Assembly: GCF_003046175.1 (NCBI RefSeq)
Contig: NZ_PZZM01000001.1
Coordinates: 3,861,001-3,925,000 of the forward strand
Length of the DNA stretch: 64,000 nucleotides
From: Bosea sp. 124
GTDB lineage: Bacteria > Pseudomonadota > Alphaproteobacteria > Rhizobiales > Beijerinckiaceae
Direction of reading: 5' to 3'
Shown here: positions 15,009 to 23,842 of the stretch, piece after piece
Position numbering within the stretch: the first letter of the stretch is position 1
Layout of the letters: each line of letters starts with the position of its first letter
Notes under the pieces: model-generated
Seen by the model: the letters and a program-made list of their open reading frames with translations, nothing else
Told to the model about the DNA's origin: nothing
Databases searched by the model: none
Made by a program: the position numbers and the translations under genes

Positions 15009-15647
15009 GTGAGCGCCTTCACCGTCGCCTTCTCCGAGATCGCTCCGCGCGAGCGCTACAAGCTGCTCTGCGCCAGCGTCACACCGCGCCCGATCGCGCT
15101 GGTCACCACGCTGTCCGCGGAGGGCATCGTCAATGCGGCGCCGTTCAGCTTCTTCAACGTCTTTTCGGAAGACCCGGCGCTGATCGTGCTCGGCCTCCAG
15201 CACAAACCTGGCAACGACCCGAAGGATACGACCCGCAACATCGCGGCGGCCGGCGAATTCGTCGTCAACCTCGTCGACGAGGCGCTGGCGGAGGCGATGA
15301 ACATCTGCGCCGTCGATTTCCCGCCGGATGTCAGCGAGATCGAGGCGGCGGGCCTGTCGCTGCTGCCGGGCGTCGACATTCGGGTGCCGCGCATCGCCGA
15401 GGCTCCCTTCGCGCTGGAATGCCGCAAGACGGTCTCGATGGCCTTCACGCCGACGCGCGAACTGCTGATCGGCGAGGTGGTGCGCATCCATGCGCGGGAG
15501 GGGCTGGTCGATCCGGCAACGCTCAGGGTCAGCATGAGCGAGTACAAGCCTGTGGGCCGGATGTTCGGCGATGGCTATTCGCGCCAGAACGACCGCTTCG
15601 ACATGAGGCGCGGCAGCTATGCCGAATGGCTGGCCTCGCGGGGCTGA
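15009..15647 (+). CDS. Flavin reductase-like FMN-binding protein
   Basis: The 212-residue protein has the flavin-reductase-like split barrel: VTPRPIALVTTLSAEGIVNAAPFS (two halves), FFNVFSEDPALIVLGLQ, TTRNIAAAGEFVVNLVDE and a later GEVVRIH. This group (DIM6/NTAB-like) binds FMN and often supplies reduced flavin to a partner or has an unknown oxidoreductase role. The GTG at 15009 is used because it is the first start after the carbamoylase stop and begins just before the conserved domain. The tight spacing suggests co-transcription with the carbamoylase gene; the substrate is unknown. Confidence 0.82.
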   Translation: MSAFTVAFSEIAPRERYKLLCASVTPRPIALVTTLSAEGIVNAAPFSFFNVFSEDPALIVLGLQHKPGNDPKDTTRNIAAAGEFVVNLVDEALAEAMNICAVDFPPDVSEIEAAGLSLLPGVDIRVPRIAEAPFALECRKTVSMAFTPTRELLIGEVVRIHAREGLVDPATLRVSMSEYKPVGRMFGDGYSRQNDRFDMRRGSYAEWLASRG

Positions 15648-15650
15648 GGG

Positions 15651-16196
15651 TCACCCCTTCGGCTTCTGACCCGGCCTGAAGGCGGCGATCACGGCCGGAT
15701 CGGTCTCCAGATAAGGGCCCTCGATCAGGTCGATGCAGTAGGGGATCGCCGGCATCACCGCATCCAGGCATTCGGCGATGGCGCGCGGCCGGCCGGGCAG
15801 GTTGACGATGAGCGAGCGGCCGCGGATGCCGGCAGTCTGGCGCGACAGGATCGCGGTCGGCACCTTGGCGAGGCTGACCTGGCGCATCAGCTCGCCGAAG
15901 CCGGGCATCGGCTTCTCGATGACGTCCTCGGTCGCCTCGGGGGTGACGTCGCGCGGGGCGGGGCCGGTGCCGCCGGTGGTGACGATCAAGCAGCAGCCTT
16001 CTTCGTCGGCGAGTTCGGTCAGCGTGCTGGCGATCAGGGCGCGATCGTCGGGAATGACGCGCGGGACCGCCGTCCAGGACGAGGTCAGGGCCCTGTCGAG
16101 ATAGGCCTTGATGGCCGGGCCGCCTTCATCGGCATAGATGCCGGCGGAGGCACGGTCGGACACGGTGACGATGCCGATCCTGATCGCGGTGGTCAT
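15651..16196 (-). CDS. mogA: Molybdenum cofactor protein MogA/MoaB
   Basis: The 181-residue protein belongs to the MogA/MoaB family that adenylylates molybdopterin before molybdenum insertion. It shows IGIVTVSDRASAGIYADEGGP near the N-terminus, the family signature IVTTGGTGPAPRDVTPEAT and IVNLPGRPRAIAECLDAV near the end. An AGGAA site precedes the ATG. It runs in the same direction as the acetyltransferase gene 87 bases upstream and could belong to that transcript. MogA versus MoaB cannot be separated with certainty from the sequence alone. Confidence 0.88.
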   Translation of the reverse strand: MTTAIRIGIVTVSDRASAGIYADEGGPAIKAYLDRALTSSWTAVPRVIPDDRALIASTLTELADEEGCCLIVTTGGTGPAPRDVTPEATEDVIEKPMPGFGELMRQVSLAKVPTAILSRQTAGIRGRSLIVNLPGRPRAIAECLDAVMPAIPYCIDLIEGPYLETDPAVIAAFRPGQKPKG

Positions 16197-16283
16197 GTCG
16201 CAAGTTCCTGCCGCAAGTTCCTGCCGAGAGGTTCGGGCAGATGTGGCCGATCGGCCGGGCCGATGCCACCGAATTCTCGCGCG

Positions 16284-17414
16284 TCAGCGCTGCAACTGCG
16301 CCCGGAGGCGGCGCAGACCCCGCCGCAGGCTGGCCGCCAGCCGGGGCATGTCGGGCGCGCCGCCGCCGAGGCCGATGATGGCGTTGCCCATGGCGCGGCG
16401 CTCGCCCCAGACATAGGTGCCGGCATCGACGCCGTCTCCGGCGCCGCTGTCGAAGAAGGCCGGCGGCGTGGCGGCGAAATCGGCCTGCAGCATGGCGATG
16501 GTCAGGGCGCGGCCGGGGGAATGGCGCGCCTGGCTCTCGTCATAGGCGATCTTGAGGAAATGCCGCGTGCCGGCGCTCTCGACCAGCAGGCCCATGGCCA
16601 GCGGATGACCGTCGAGCAGGAGCATGTCGATCTGCAAGGCATCGGCGTCTGCAAACAGTGCGACGAGCGTGTCGAAATAGGCCGAGGCCTGCGGCAGCCG
16701 GGCGATCGCCGTGCCGGCCTGGCCCTTCCAGCCGGCTGCCTCGAGCGCGAGAAAACCGGAAAAGGCGTCCCGGGCGGCCGATCCGCGCAGACGCCGGAAG
16801 CTCATCTCACCATGACGGCCGATGGCCCGGAACTGCTGCATCCGCTTCTTGTAGCTCTGGCCCAAGGCGCGCCGGAGATAGCGCTCGGCATCGTCGCCGG
16901 GCTCCGGCCGCATGACGGGGCGCTGCCAGCGCTCATAGGTGGAGAGCCGGCTGCCGGTGACACGGCAGGCTTCCGTCAGCGCGGCGAAGGACGGGCCTTC
17001 GAGCGCAAGCAGCGGCAAGGCCAGCGTGCGGGGCAGATCGCCCGCGGCGAGCAGATGGCGAAACAGCGCCTGCATCACATCGTCGGCCCGGTCGCGATCG
17101 ATGACGGGCAGCGAGGAGACCTCGTAGAGCGGCAGGATCGGCGCGACCAGCGCCGGAGCGAAGCCGGAGCGCCAGTCGCGCTGGCGGCGCAGGGCCCAGA
17201 TGCCGGCGAGGCGTTCCGAACCCAGGGCCTCGCTGAGCCAGGCGGCCAGGATGACGATGCGGTCCTCGGGTACGACGACGCGGGCGGCCGCGGCGGCAGC
17301 GGGCGACATATGCGGATTAGGTTCGAGCGCGCGTGCCGCCAGCTCGGCGAAAGCCGGGCCGTAGCCGGCATAATCGGCGGGGCGGATGCGCCTGACGACG
17401 ATACCCGTGTTCAA
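16284..17414 (-). CDS. FemAB/CelD-like GNAT acyltransferase coupled to flagellar genes
   Basis: The 376-residue protein resembles the BioF2/CelD group of GNAT-fold acyltransferases. The C-terminal half shows LEAAGWKGQAGTAIARLPQ, then LLLDGHPLAMGLLVES, HFLKIAYDESQARHSPG and FDSGAGDGVDAGTYVWGERR, the order seen in that group. It begins within the stop of the FlhB-like gene (ATGA overlap), so it is translated from the same mRNA as the fliK-like and flhB-like genes. This placement suggests a link to flagellar assembly or glycan modification, but the substrate cannot be told. No signal peptide or membrane segment is seen. Confidence 0.72.
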   Translation of the reverse strand: MNTGIVVRRIRPADYAGYGPAFAELAARALEPNPHMSPAAAAAARVVVPEDRIVILAAWLSEALGSERLAGIWALRRQRDWRSGFAPALVAPILPLYEVSSLPVIDRDRADDVMQALFRHLLAAGDLPRTLALPLLALEGPSFAALTEACRVTGSRLSTYERWQRPVMRPEPGDDAERYLRRALGQSYKKRMQQFRAIGRHGEMSFRRLRGSAARDAFSGFLALEAAGWKGQAGTAIARLPQASAYFDTLVALFADADALQIDMLLLDGHPLAMGLLVESAGTRHFLKIAYDESQARHSPGRALTIAMLQADFAATPPAFFDSGAGDGVDAGTYVWGERRAMGNAIIGLGGGAPDMPRLAASLRRGLRRLRAQLQR

Positions 17415-17716
17415 GATGTGTGGCCGTCCCGCTGATGGCGATGCATGTCGCCCCGCAGCGACAGCACGAAGGCAATCACCTGCGCGGTCGCGCGGTAGAG
17501 TTCCTCCGGGATCTGGTCGTCGAGTTCGACGGCCGAGAGCGCCTGCGCCAGCACCGCATTCTCCTCGATTGCGACGCCATGCTCGCGGCCGGTCTCGACG
17601 ATGCGCTGGGCCAGCTCGCCGCGGCCCTTGGCGGTGACGCGGGGCGCGCCCTGCCCGTCATATTCGAGCGCGACCGCGATCTGGCGAGGGGAGGGTCGGT
17701 CTGAGGGTAGCGTCAT
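17411..17716 (-). CDS. FlhB C-terminal domain paralogue (FlhX-like)
   Basis: The 101-residue protein corresponds to only the cytoplasmic C-terminal domain of FlhB/YscU export-gate proteins: IAVALEYDGQGAPRVTAKG, LAQRIVETGREHGVAIEEN and QIPEELYRATAQVIAFVLS. The autocleavage motif NPTH of true FlhB is replaced by SPRQ just before IAVAL, so it probably mimics the already cleaved C-terminal fragment, as FlhX does in Helicobacter. No membrane segment is present. It overlaps both neighbours by 4 bases and sits after a FliK-like gene, the natural partner in export specificity switching. Confidence 0.85.
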   Translation of the reverse strand: MTLPSDRPSPRQIAVALEYDGQGAPRVTAKGRGELAQRIVETGREHGVAIEENAVLAQALSAVELDDQIPEELYRATAQVIAFVLSLRGDMHRHQRDGHTS

Positions 17717-19275
17717 GACATGCGGTCGAGGAATTGGCCGGCCGTCGGCTGGGCGACGCGCGGGTGGCCGGTGTGGATATCGATCGTGCCGTTCTCGAAC
17801 TGTGCGTGGGCCAGCGCCGCCTCCAGGCCGGGAGAGGCGCCACGCAGCAGCCTGCTGGCCTCTTCCCGCTCCGCCCAGAGCGTGATCCCTACGCTGCGGC
17901 CCTGCAGGGTGACGACGCCCTGCAGCGGCCCCATCGGCTCGACATCGAGGGCGAAGCGGACGCGCCAGAGCGGACCGGCCACGCCATCGGCGTCACGCCG
18001 CGGCGGCTCTTTTTCGATCTGCAGCGGCAGAATTGTCGTGCCGTTCTGGAAGGCGAGCGGCAGTTCGGTGAGCCAGCGCTGGCCGTGCTGCGCCTCGGCA
18101 CGGGGGCCTTCCGGCGGCAGCGAGGCGAATTGCGCGAGCTTGATCCGGTCGAGCGCGGCGTCGGTCTGCGCCAGCAGCGTCTCGGCGATGGCGAGCGGCT
18201 TCTCGCCCGCCGACAGGCTCGGCTCGACCATGGGCTGGGGCACGAGCGCACCGTCGCGGCGGGGCGGGCCAGGCTTGGCGGCGTGGTCCGGCGGCTGCGA
18301 CAGATCGGGCGCGGCGATGGAGGGCCCCGGCGGAGCCGGCTTGGCGGCCGGCGGCGAGAGGGCCTGGACCAGCGGGGCGAGGCTATCCCGCAGTGCCTGC
18401 AAGCCGGCCTTGAGGTCGCCCGCTGGCGGCAAGGGCCGACCATCGGCCTGACGCGCCTCGAGGAAGAGGCCGGAACCCTGGATCGCTGTCTTCAGCACCT
18501 GCGCCGTCACCGGGTTCCGTTCGACGGGAATCGCCTGTGCGAGCACCCGGTCGATCAGCGTGAGCAGTGGCCTCGGCAGGGCGAGCGAGACCGAGCCATC
18601 GGCCAGCGCGCGCATGTTGGCCAAAAGCGGCGCGAGGCTGTCCTGCCGCGCCAGCGCCGGTCCGATCAGCGGCCCGGCGAGCGCGCGGGGCGTCGCCGTC
18701 TGGGCGGAGGCCTGGGGAGCAGCTACCGCGCCTGGCAAGGGCGAGGCTGTCGATCCGGATGTCGAGGCGCGGGCCGTGGGCATCTCCGCCCGCAGGGCGG
18801 CGGGCTGCGTCGCAGGGAGCACCGGAGATGGAAGTGGGGCTGTCCCGCTGCGGGCGACGGCGACGGCAGCTTCGCCCCGTAACGGGGCGGACGATGCCGC
18901 GGCGGCGACCTGGGCCGGCGTCGGTGTAGCCGCTGTCGCTGGGGCAGGCTGTGTCGGTGTGCCCGGCTGCGATGCCTGGGCGCCCGGAGGGCGGACCTCG
19001 ACCAGCGTCGCGCGCAGACCCGTGCCGGGCTCGTCGGCGGCGTCGAGCCTGAGGACAAGCGAGGCGCCCGGCTGCAGCGCGCTCTGCCGGGCGGCCGGAC
19101 CTTCGAGCACGAGTGCGATCGTGTCGCCTCCGACCTGCGCGGTCGCCGTGCCATCGGCCGTCAAGGCGAGCAGGCGCGCCACGACCGTCTTGCCCGGCGC
19201 AAGCTCCGTCGTCGGCGCGAGTGCCTGCAGCAGCGTGGCGAGGGACTGGCTCTGGACGAGCGTGGCGAGGTTCAT
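17713..19275 (-). CDS. fliK: FliK-like hook-length control protein
   Basis: The 520-residue protein has a long Ala/Pro-rich N-terminal and central part (about 100-370) and a compact C-terminal domain of the Flg_hook type (about 385-510), including LPLAFQNGTTILPLQIEKE, WRVRFALDVEPMGPLQGVVT and SVGITLWAEREEAS. FliK measures the flagellar hook and switches the export gate from hook to filament substrates. The ATG at 19275 is chosen because the upstream part of the open frame lies antisense to an aldo/keto reductase. The stop overlaps the FlhB-like gene (ATGA). No other flagellar structural gene is in the window. Confidence 0.8.
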   Translation of the reverse strand: MNLATLVQSQSLATLLQALAPTTELAPGKTVVARLLALTADGTATAQVGGDTIALVLEGPAARQSALQPGASLVLRLDAADEPGTGLRATLVEVRPPGAQASQPGTPTQPAPATAATPTPAQVAAAASSAPLRGEAAVAVARSGTAPLPSPVLPATQPAALRAEMPTARASTSGSTASPLPGAVAAPQASAQTATPRALAGPLIGPALARQDSLAPLLANMRALADGSVSLALPRPLLTLIDRVLAQAIPVERNPVTAQVLKTAIQGSGLFLEARQADGRPLPPAGDLKAGLQALRDSLAPLVQALSPPAAKPAPPGPSIAAPDLSQPPDHAAKPGPPRRDGALVPQPMVEPSLSAGEKPLAIAETLLAQTDAALDRIKLAQFASLPPEGPRAEAQHGQRWLTELPLAFQNGTTILPLQIEKEPPRRDADGVAGPLWRVRFALDVEPMGPLQGVVTLQGRSVGITLWAEREEASRLLRGASPGLEAALAHAQFENGTIDIHTGHPRVAQPTAGQFLDRMS

Positions 19276-19473
19276 CGGCTCCGACCGTGACGGCGATGCA
19301 AGACCGTGGCACGAAAGATTAAGCATTTCCTTGCGGCAGCGGACACGCGGGCGAACGTCTTGCCGCGCGCCTTGCAGGGTGCGGCTGCGCCCGAGGCGCT
19401 GGTGCGTGGCGCGACGCTGGGGCAGGGTCCCCGGCAGGCGGGCCGGTTTGCCCGAAGGCATGGGAGTGTTTCG

Positions 19474-20487
19474 ATGGAATATCGCCAGCTCGGCCGGTCC
19501 GGCCTCAAGGTCTCGCCGCTCTGCCTGGGGACGATGATGTTCGGCGGCGCGACCGACGAGGCCGGCTCGCGCGCGATTATCGACCATGCCCGCGCGGCCG
19601 GCATCAACTTCATCGACACGGCCGATGTCTATACCGAGGGGCGCTCCGAGGAGATTACCGGCCGCGCGATCGCGGCCAGCCGGCATGACTGGGTGCTCGC
19701 GACCAAGCTGGCGAACCCGCTCGGCTCCGGGCCCAACCAGGGCGGGCTCTCGCGCAAATGGGTGCTGCAGGCCTGCGACGACAGCCTGCGCCGGCTCGGC
19801 ACCGATTTCATCGACATCTACTATCTCCACAAAGAGGATCAGGCGACGCCGCTGGCAGAGACGGTGCGGGCGATCGGGCACCTCCTGCAGCAGGGTAAAA
19901 TCCGGTATTTCGGCGTCTCGAACTACCGCTCCTGGCGGCTCGCCGAGATTTGCCGGCTCTGCGATGATTTCGGCATCGACCGGCCCGTCGTCAGCCAGCC
20001 CTACTACAACGCGATGAACCGGATGCCCGAGGTCGAGCACCTGCCGGCCTGCGGCTATTACGGGCTCGGGGTCGCCTCCTATTCGCCGCTGGCGCGCGGT
20101 GTGCTGACCGGCAAATACGAGCCCGGCCAGGCGCCGCCCGAAGGCACGCGTGCCGGCCGTGCCGACAGGCGGATCATGCAGACGGAGTGGCGCGAGGAGA
20201 GCCTCGTCATCGCCCAGACGATCAAGGGCCATGCAGCCGCACGCGGCATGACGCCGATCCAGTTCGCCGTGGGCTGGGTCCTCAACAACAGGCTTCTGAC
20301 CGCGGCGATCGCGGGGCCGAGAACGATCGAGCAATGGCAGGCCTATCTCGCCGCGCTCGACGTCGTCTTTACGGACGAGGACGAGGCGCTGGTGAATTCG
20401 CTCGTCCCGGCGGGGCACCCCTCGACGCCGGGCTACAGCGACCCGGCCTACCCCGTCGAGGGCCGCCCGAGCCGGACCGGCGGCTGA
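19474..20487 (+). CDS. Aldo/keto reductase
   Basis: The 337-residue protein is an NADPH-dependent aldo/keto reductase of the YajO/IolS-like group. The catalytic tetrad is visible: Asp and Tyr in INFIDTADVYTEGRSEE, Lys in VLATKLANPLG and His in IDIYYLHKEDQATP. GKIRYFGVSN and the C-terminal cofactor loop AIAGPRTIEQWQ complete the family pattern. GGGAG lies before the ATG at 19474; the open frame upstream is within the fliK promoter side. It is divergent from fliK with a 198-bp gap. The substrate cannot be inferred. Confidence 0.9.
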   Translation: MEYRQLGRSGLKVSPLCLGTMMFGGATDEAGSRAIIDHARAAGINFIDTADVYTEGRSEEITGRAIAASRHDWVLATKLANPLGSGPNQGGLSRKWVLQACDDSLRRLGTDFIDIYYLHKEDQATPLAETVRAIGHLLQQGKIRYFGVSNYRSWRLAEICRLCDDFGIDRPVVSQPYYNAMNRMPEVEHLPACGYYGLGVASYSPLARGVLTGKYEPGQAPPEGTRAGRADRRIMQTEWREESLVIAQTIKGHAAARGMTPIQFAVGWVLNNRLLTAAIAGPRTIEQWQAYLAALDVVFTDEDEALVNSLVPAGHPSTPGYSDPAYPVEGRPSRTGG

Positions 20488-20577
20488 CGGTTCGGCAAGA
20501 CAATTGCCTTGCGGGCCGGGCGCACCTAACTGAGCGTGGTTGCGCCGTGCGGCGGCGCTGAACCGGAAGGGGAGTGG

Positions 20578-22386
20578 ATGGCAGTCGAGGGCGTCACCGG
20601 CGATCTGATCAAGGTCGTCAGTCTGCTGGGGGCGGGCGTCGTTGCCGTGCCGCTGTTCAGGCGCCTCGGGCTCGGTTCCGTGCTGGGATATTTCACGGCG
20701 GGCCTCATCATCGGGCCCTATGGGCTAGGCCTCTTCGCGCACCCCGCATCGGTGCTGCATGTCGCCGAATTCGGCGTCGTGATGTTCCTCTTCATCATCG
20801 GGCTCGAGATGCAGCCGTCGCGGCTGTGGAACCTCCGGCGCGAGATCTTCGGCCTCGGCGTCGCCCAGGTCGCGCTCTGCGGCACTCTGTTGACCGGCGT
20901 CGGCTATGCCTATGGGCTGCCGCTGCCGACGGCTTTCCTGGCCGGCATGGGCTTCGTCCTGTCCTCCACCGCCGTCGTCATGCAGATGCTGAACGAGCGC
21001 GGCGAAACCTCGACGCCGCAAGGCCAGCAGGCGGTCTCGATCCTGCTGCTGGAGGATCTCGCGATCGTGCCGCTGCTGGCCGTGGTCGCCCTGCTCGCCC
21101 CGGCCAGGGGGGATGCGGGCGATGGCTGGCTGTCTTTCGGCATCGGTGTCGCCTGCGTCGCGGGCCTCGTCATCGCGGGGCGCTATCTGCTGAATCCGAT
21201 GTTTCGCCTGCTGGCGCTGGCCCAGGCGCGGGAGGTGATGACCGCGGCGGCCCTGCTCGTCGTGCTGGGCTCGGCGCTGGCGATGCAGCTCGGCGGCCTG
21301 TCGATGGCGATGGGCGCCTTCCTTGCCGGTGTGCTGCTGTCGGAATCGAGCTTCCGCCACCAGCTCGAGGCCGACATCGAGCCGTTCCGCGGCATCCTGC
21401 TCGGCCTGTTCTTCCTCGCTGTCGGCATGTCGCTCGATCTCGGCGTGATCTCCGTGCAATGGCGCCTGATCGCTCTGGCGGTCATCGCCTTCATGTCGGT
21501 CAAGGCGCTCGGCATCTTCATCGTGGCAAAGCTGTTCCGCTCGAACACGCGCGAGGCGATCACGCGCGTCGCGCTGTTCTCGCAAGGCGGGGAATTCGCC
21601 TTCGTGCTCTATGCGGCGGCATTGTCTGCCGGCATCTTCGACGCACAGGTCAATGCCGTCGCCAGCGCGACGGTGATCCTCTCGATGGCGCTGACGCCGT
21701 TGCTGGCGATCGCGCTCGATCGCTTCATGCCGGCGGAACAGACGTCACTCGACGGCGTCGATCTGGCCGACGGCCTCAATGGCCGGGCGCTGATCATCGG
21801 CTTTGGCCGCTTTGGACAGGTCGCCAGCCAGGCGCTGCTGGCGCGCGGCTTCAGCGTGTCGATCATCGAGGTCGATGTCGAGCTGATCAAGGCGGCGTCC
21901 GATTTCGGCTTCAAAGTGCATTATGGCGACGGCACGCGGGCCGAGATCCTGCACGCATCCGGCGCGGAGCGGGCCGAGGCGATCCTGGTCTGCGTCGAGA
22001 GCCGCGATACCGCCAACCGCATCGTCGCGGTTGCCAAGGAGGCTTTCCCGCACGCCAAGCTGTTCGTGCGCGCCTATGATCGCGGCCATTCGATGGACCT
22101 GATCCGCGCCGGCGTCGAGTTCCAGATCCGCGAGACTTTCGAATCCGCGATGGCTTTCGGCACGGCCGTGCTGCTCGGCATGGGCGTGCCGCAGGAGGAG
22201 GCGGTCGAGATCGCCGAGGACGTTCGCCGGCGCGACGAGGAACGGCTCGACCTGCAGGTCGCCAGCGACATCTATGCCGGGGTCAACCTGATCCGCGGCA
22301 ACGCACCGATCCCGGCGCCGCTGACCAAGCCGAAGACCGCCGGCAAGATCCATGGCAACGTGCCTGACGACATCAGCGATTTCTGA
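20578..22386 (+). CDS. CPA2-family K+/H+ antiporter with RCK domain (KefB/KefC-like)
   Basis: The 602-residue membrane protein has about 12 transmembrane segments in residues 5-390 (Na_H_exchanger fold: GSVLGYFTAGLIIGPYGLG, GVVMFLFIIGLEMQPSRLW, FVLSSTAVVMQML) followed by a TrkA-N/RCK domain (about 415-540) opening with ALIIGFGRFGQVASQALL. Such proteins exchange K+ or Na+ for protons and may be gated by nucleotide or glutathione adducts. GGAAGGGGAG precedes the ATG at 20578, the start that begins the first helix. A C-terminal tail of about 60 residues is outside the RCK core. The YajO-like gene ends 90 bases upstream. Confidence 0.9.
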   Translation: MAVEGVTGDLIKVVSLLGAGVVAVPLFRRLGLGSVLGYFTAGLIIGPYGLGLFAHPASVLHVAEFGVVMFLFIIGLEMQPSRLWNLRREIFGLGVAQVALCGTLLTGVGYAYGLPLPTAFLAGMGFVLSSTAVVMQMLNERGETSTPQGQQAVSILLLEDLAIVPLLAVVALLAPARGDAGDGWLSFGIGVACVAGLVIAGRYLLNPMFRLLALAQAREVMTAAALLVVLGSALAMQLGGLSMAMGAFLAGVLLSESSFRHQLEADIEPFRGILLGLFFLAVGMSLDLGVISVQWRLIALAVIAFMSVKALGIFIVAKLFRSNTREAITRVALFSQGGEFAFVLYAAALSAGIFDAQVNAVASATVILSMALTPLLAIALDRFMPAEQTSLDGVDLADGLNGRALIIGFGRFGQVASQALLARGFSVSIIEVDVELIKAASDFGFKVHYGDGTRAEILHASGAERAEAILVCVESRDTANRIVAVAKEAFPHAKLFVRAYDRGHSMDLIRAGVEFQIRETFESAMAFGTAVLLGMGVPQEEAVEIAEDVRRRDEERLDLQVASDIYAGVNLIRGNAPIPAPLTKPKTAGKIHGNVPDDISDF

Positions 22387-22434
22387 GCAGTTATCCTGGA
22401 CAGCCGGCGCCGGCTTCGCGGGAAGGCGGCGGCT

Positions 22435-22770
22435 CTAGTTGAGCACGCAGAAGCCGCCGACGACGACTTCGCTGCGGCACCAGATTTTGGATGCGTCATT
22501 CACGGTCAGCTGCATCAGGGCCGGGGCCGGGGCGGGCGCCGAGGAAGGCGGGAAGGGCACCCGCGTGGGGGCGTGGTCGGCGGCCTTCGCCGTTCCGGCC
22601 ATCGCGCTGCCCGCGCCGGGCACGACCATGAGGCTTTGGCCCTTGCCGCCCGATCCCTCGGTGGACGATGTGGTGCTGCTCTTGCCACCGAGCCGCGCCT
22701 TGGCGGCTTCCGCTGTGGCGGGCAGCAGCAGGGCGGTCGACAGGCAGGCGATCACGAGCGCGCGTTTCAT
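22435..22770 (-). CDS. Small secreted protein of unknown function
   Basis: The 111-residue protein has a clear Sec signal peptide (MKRALVIACLSTALLLPATA, cleavage near EAAKA), then a Ser/Gly/Pro-rich low-complexity stretch and a C-terminal end with two cysteines (IWCRSEVVVGGFCVLN) that could form a disulphide in the periplasm. AGGAAG lies before the ATG. I do not recognise a family. It converges on the antiporter gene, with a 14-bp palindrome at 22402-22415 in the gap. Expression is supported by the ribosome-binding site and signal peptide, not by homology. Confidence 0.55.
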   Translation of the reverse strand: MKRALVIACLSTALLLPATAEAAKARLGGKSSTTSSTEGSGGKGQSLMVVPGAGSAMAGTAKAADHAPTRVPFPPSSAPAPAPALMQLTVNDASKIWCRSEVVVGGFCVLN

Positions 22771-22895
22771 CGCAGGGCTTCCTGATGGACGATCGGACGC
22801 CTGTCAGAATGCCGAAGTCGCAGCCTCGCGCAACGGAAGCCTGCGAGCAGGCTGACCGGGAGCTTAACGCCCGAAAGGCGGCAGCGGCGCGGGCT

Positions 22896-23714
22896 TCAGT
22901 GGCCCGGCAGGACGATCACGGTCGGCTTCGCTGGCAGCCCCGCCTTGGTCACTGTGATCACCGGCTCTTCGCGACGCTCGACCGGCCAGAGGTCCTGCGA
23001 GCGCGCGAGGAAGCGGTTCAGCGTCCCGCCGCCGAAGAAATGCATCGGGATCATCACCCGCGCCTGCAGGGACTTCAGCACGTCGAGCATGCCCTCCTGG
23101 TCGAGGGTGTAGCTGCCGTCGACAGGAAACAGGACGACGTCGACGCGGCCGAGCGCGCGCAGATGGCCGGGCTCGAGCGGATGATGCAGATGGCCGAGAT
23201 GGGCGATGCAGAGCTCGCCGATCTCGAAGACGAAGATCGAGTTGCCGTCGAAATCGGTCGATCCCGAATAGGAACGGATATTGGTCGGGACGTTGCGGAC
23301 GCGCAGGTCGCCCATCGTCAGGTCGTGCTTCGCCGGACCCGCGCCCGTCGGGTCCCATCCCGGCAGCACCTGCTTGATGGCGGGATCGGGGTTGCGCGAA
23401 TTATGGGTCGAATGGGCCTTGTTCATCGTGGCGATGTCGGGCGTGAGCTTTGGCCGGACATAGTCGTTGTAGTCGGTCGCAACCTTCACGCCGCCCGGCG
23501 TCTCGATCAGGAAGGTGGCGTGGCCGACGAAGGTGAGGCGGACCTCGTCCTTCGCCAGATTGGCGCGCCGGATCGGCAGCCCCAGCGAAGCCATGTCGGG
23601 CCGGCAGCCGGGTTCGTCGGCTTGGGCGCGGGCGGGCGGGGGGGCCAGCCAGGCGGTCAGCAAGGCCATCAGGCCAAACCGGAGGGCACTCGCGCACGGC
23701 GTCGCTCGTCGCAT
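22896..23714 (-). CDS. Exported metallo-beta-lactamase-fold hydrolase
   Basis: The 272-residue protein has a signal peptide (about residues 1-30, LRFGLMALLTAWLAPPPARA) and an MBL fold of the UlaG-like kind: VRLTFVGHATFLIETPGGVKV at the start, GELCIAHLGHLHHPL in place of the classical HxHxDH strand, and MIPMHFFGG late. The metal site looks reduced compared with true beta-lactamases, so a lactamase role is unlikely; its substrate is unknown. The start at 23714 has a strong GGAGGAG site 8 bases upstream; a GTG frame reaching 23846 overlaps the next gene and has no site. Confidence 0.75.
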   Translation of the reverse strand: MRRATPCASALRFGLMALLTAWLAPPPARAQADEPGCRPDMASLGLPIRRANLAKDEVRLTFVGHATFLIETPGGVKVATDYNDYVRPKLTPDIATMNKAHSTHNSRNPDPAIKQVLPGWDPTGAGPAKHDLTMGDLRVRNVPTNIRSYSGSTDFDGNSIFVFEIGELCIAHLGHLHHPLEPGHLRALGRVDVVLFPVDGSYTLDQEGMLDVLKSLQARVMIPMHFFGGGTLNRFLARSQDLWPVERREEPVITVTKAGLPAKPTVIVLPGH

Positions 23715-23842
23715 CCGTCTCCTCCCTCCGTTTCGGCCCGGCCAGTGTGATGCATGGTCCGGGCCGAAGGGAAGCGGGGCGGCGAGGCGATGTCGCGTTT
23801 GTGAAAGCGCGGCCCGCCGAGGCCGGTTCAGTCCTCGTCGAG

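Noticed and set aside
19276..20418. N-terminal extension of the fliK-like frame to about 900 residues
   Set aside because: The added part is antisense to the aldo/keto reductase and has no FliK character; ATG 19275 begins the real protein.
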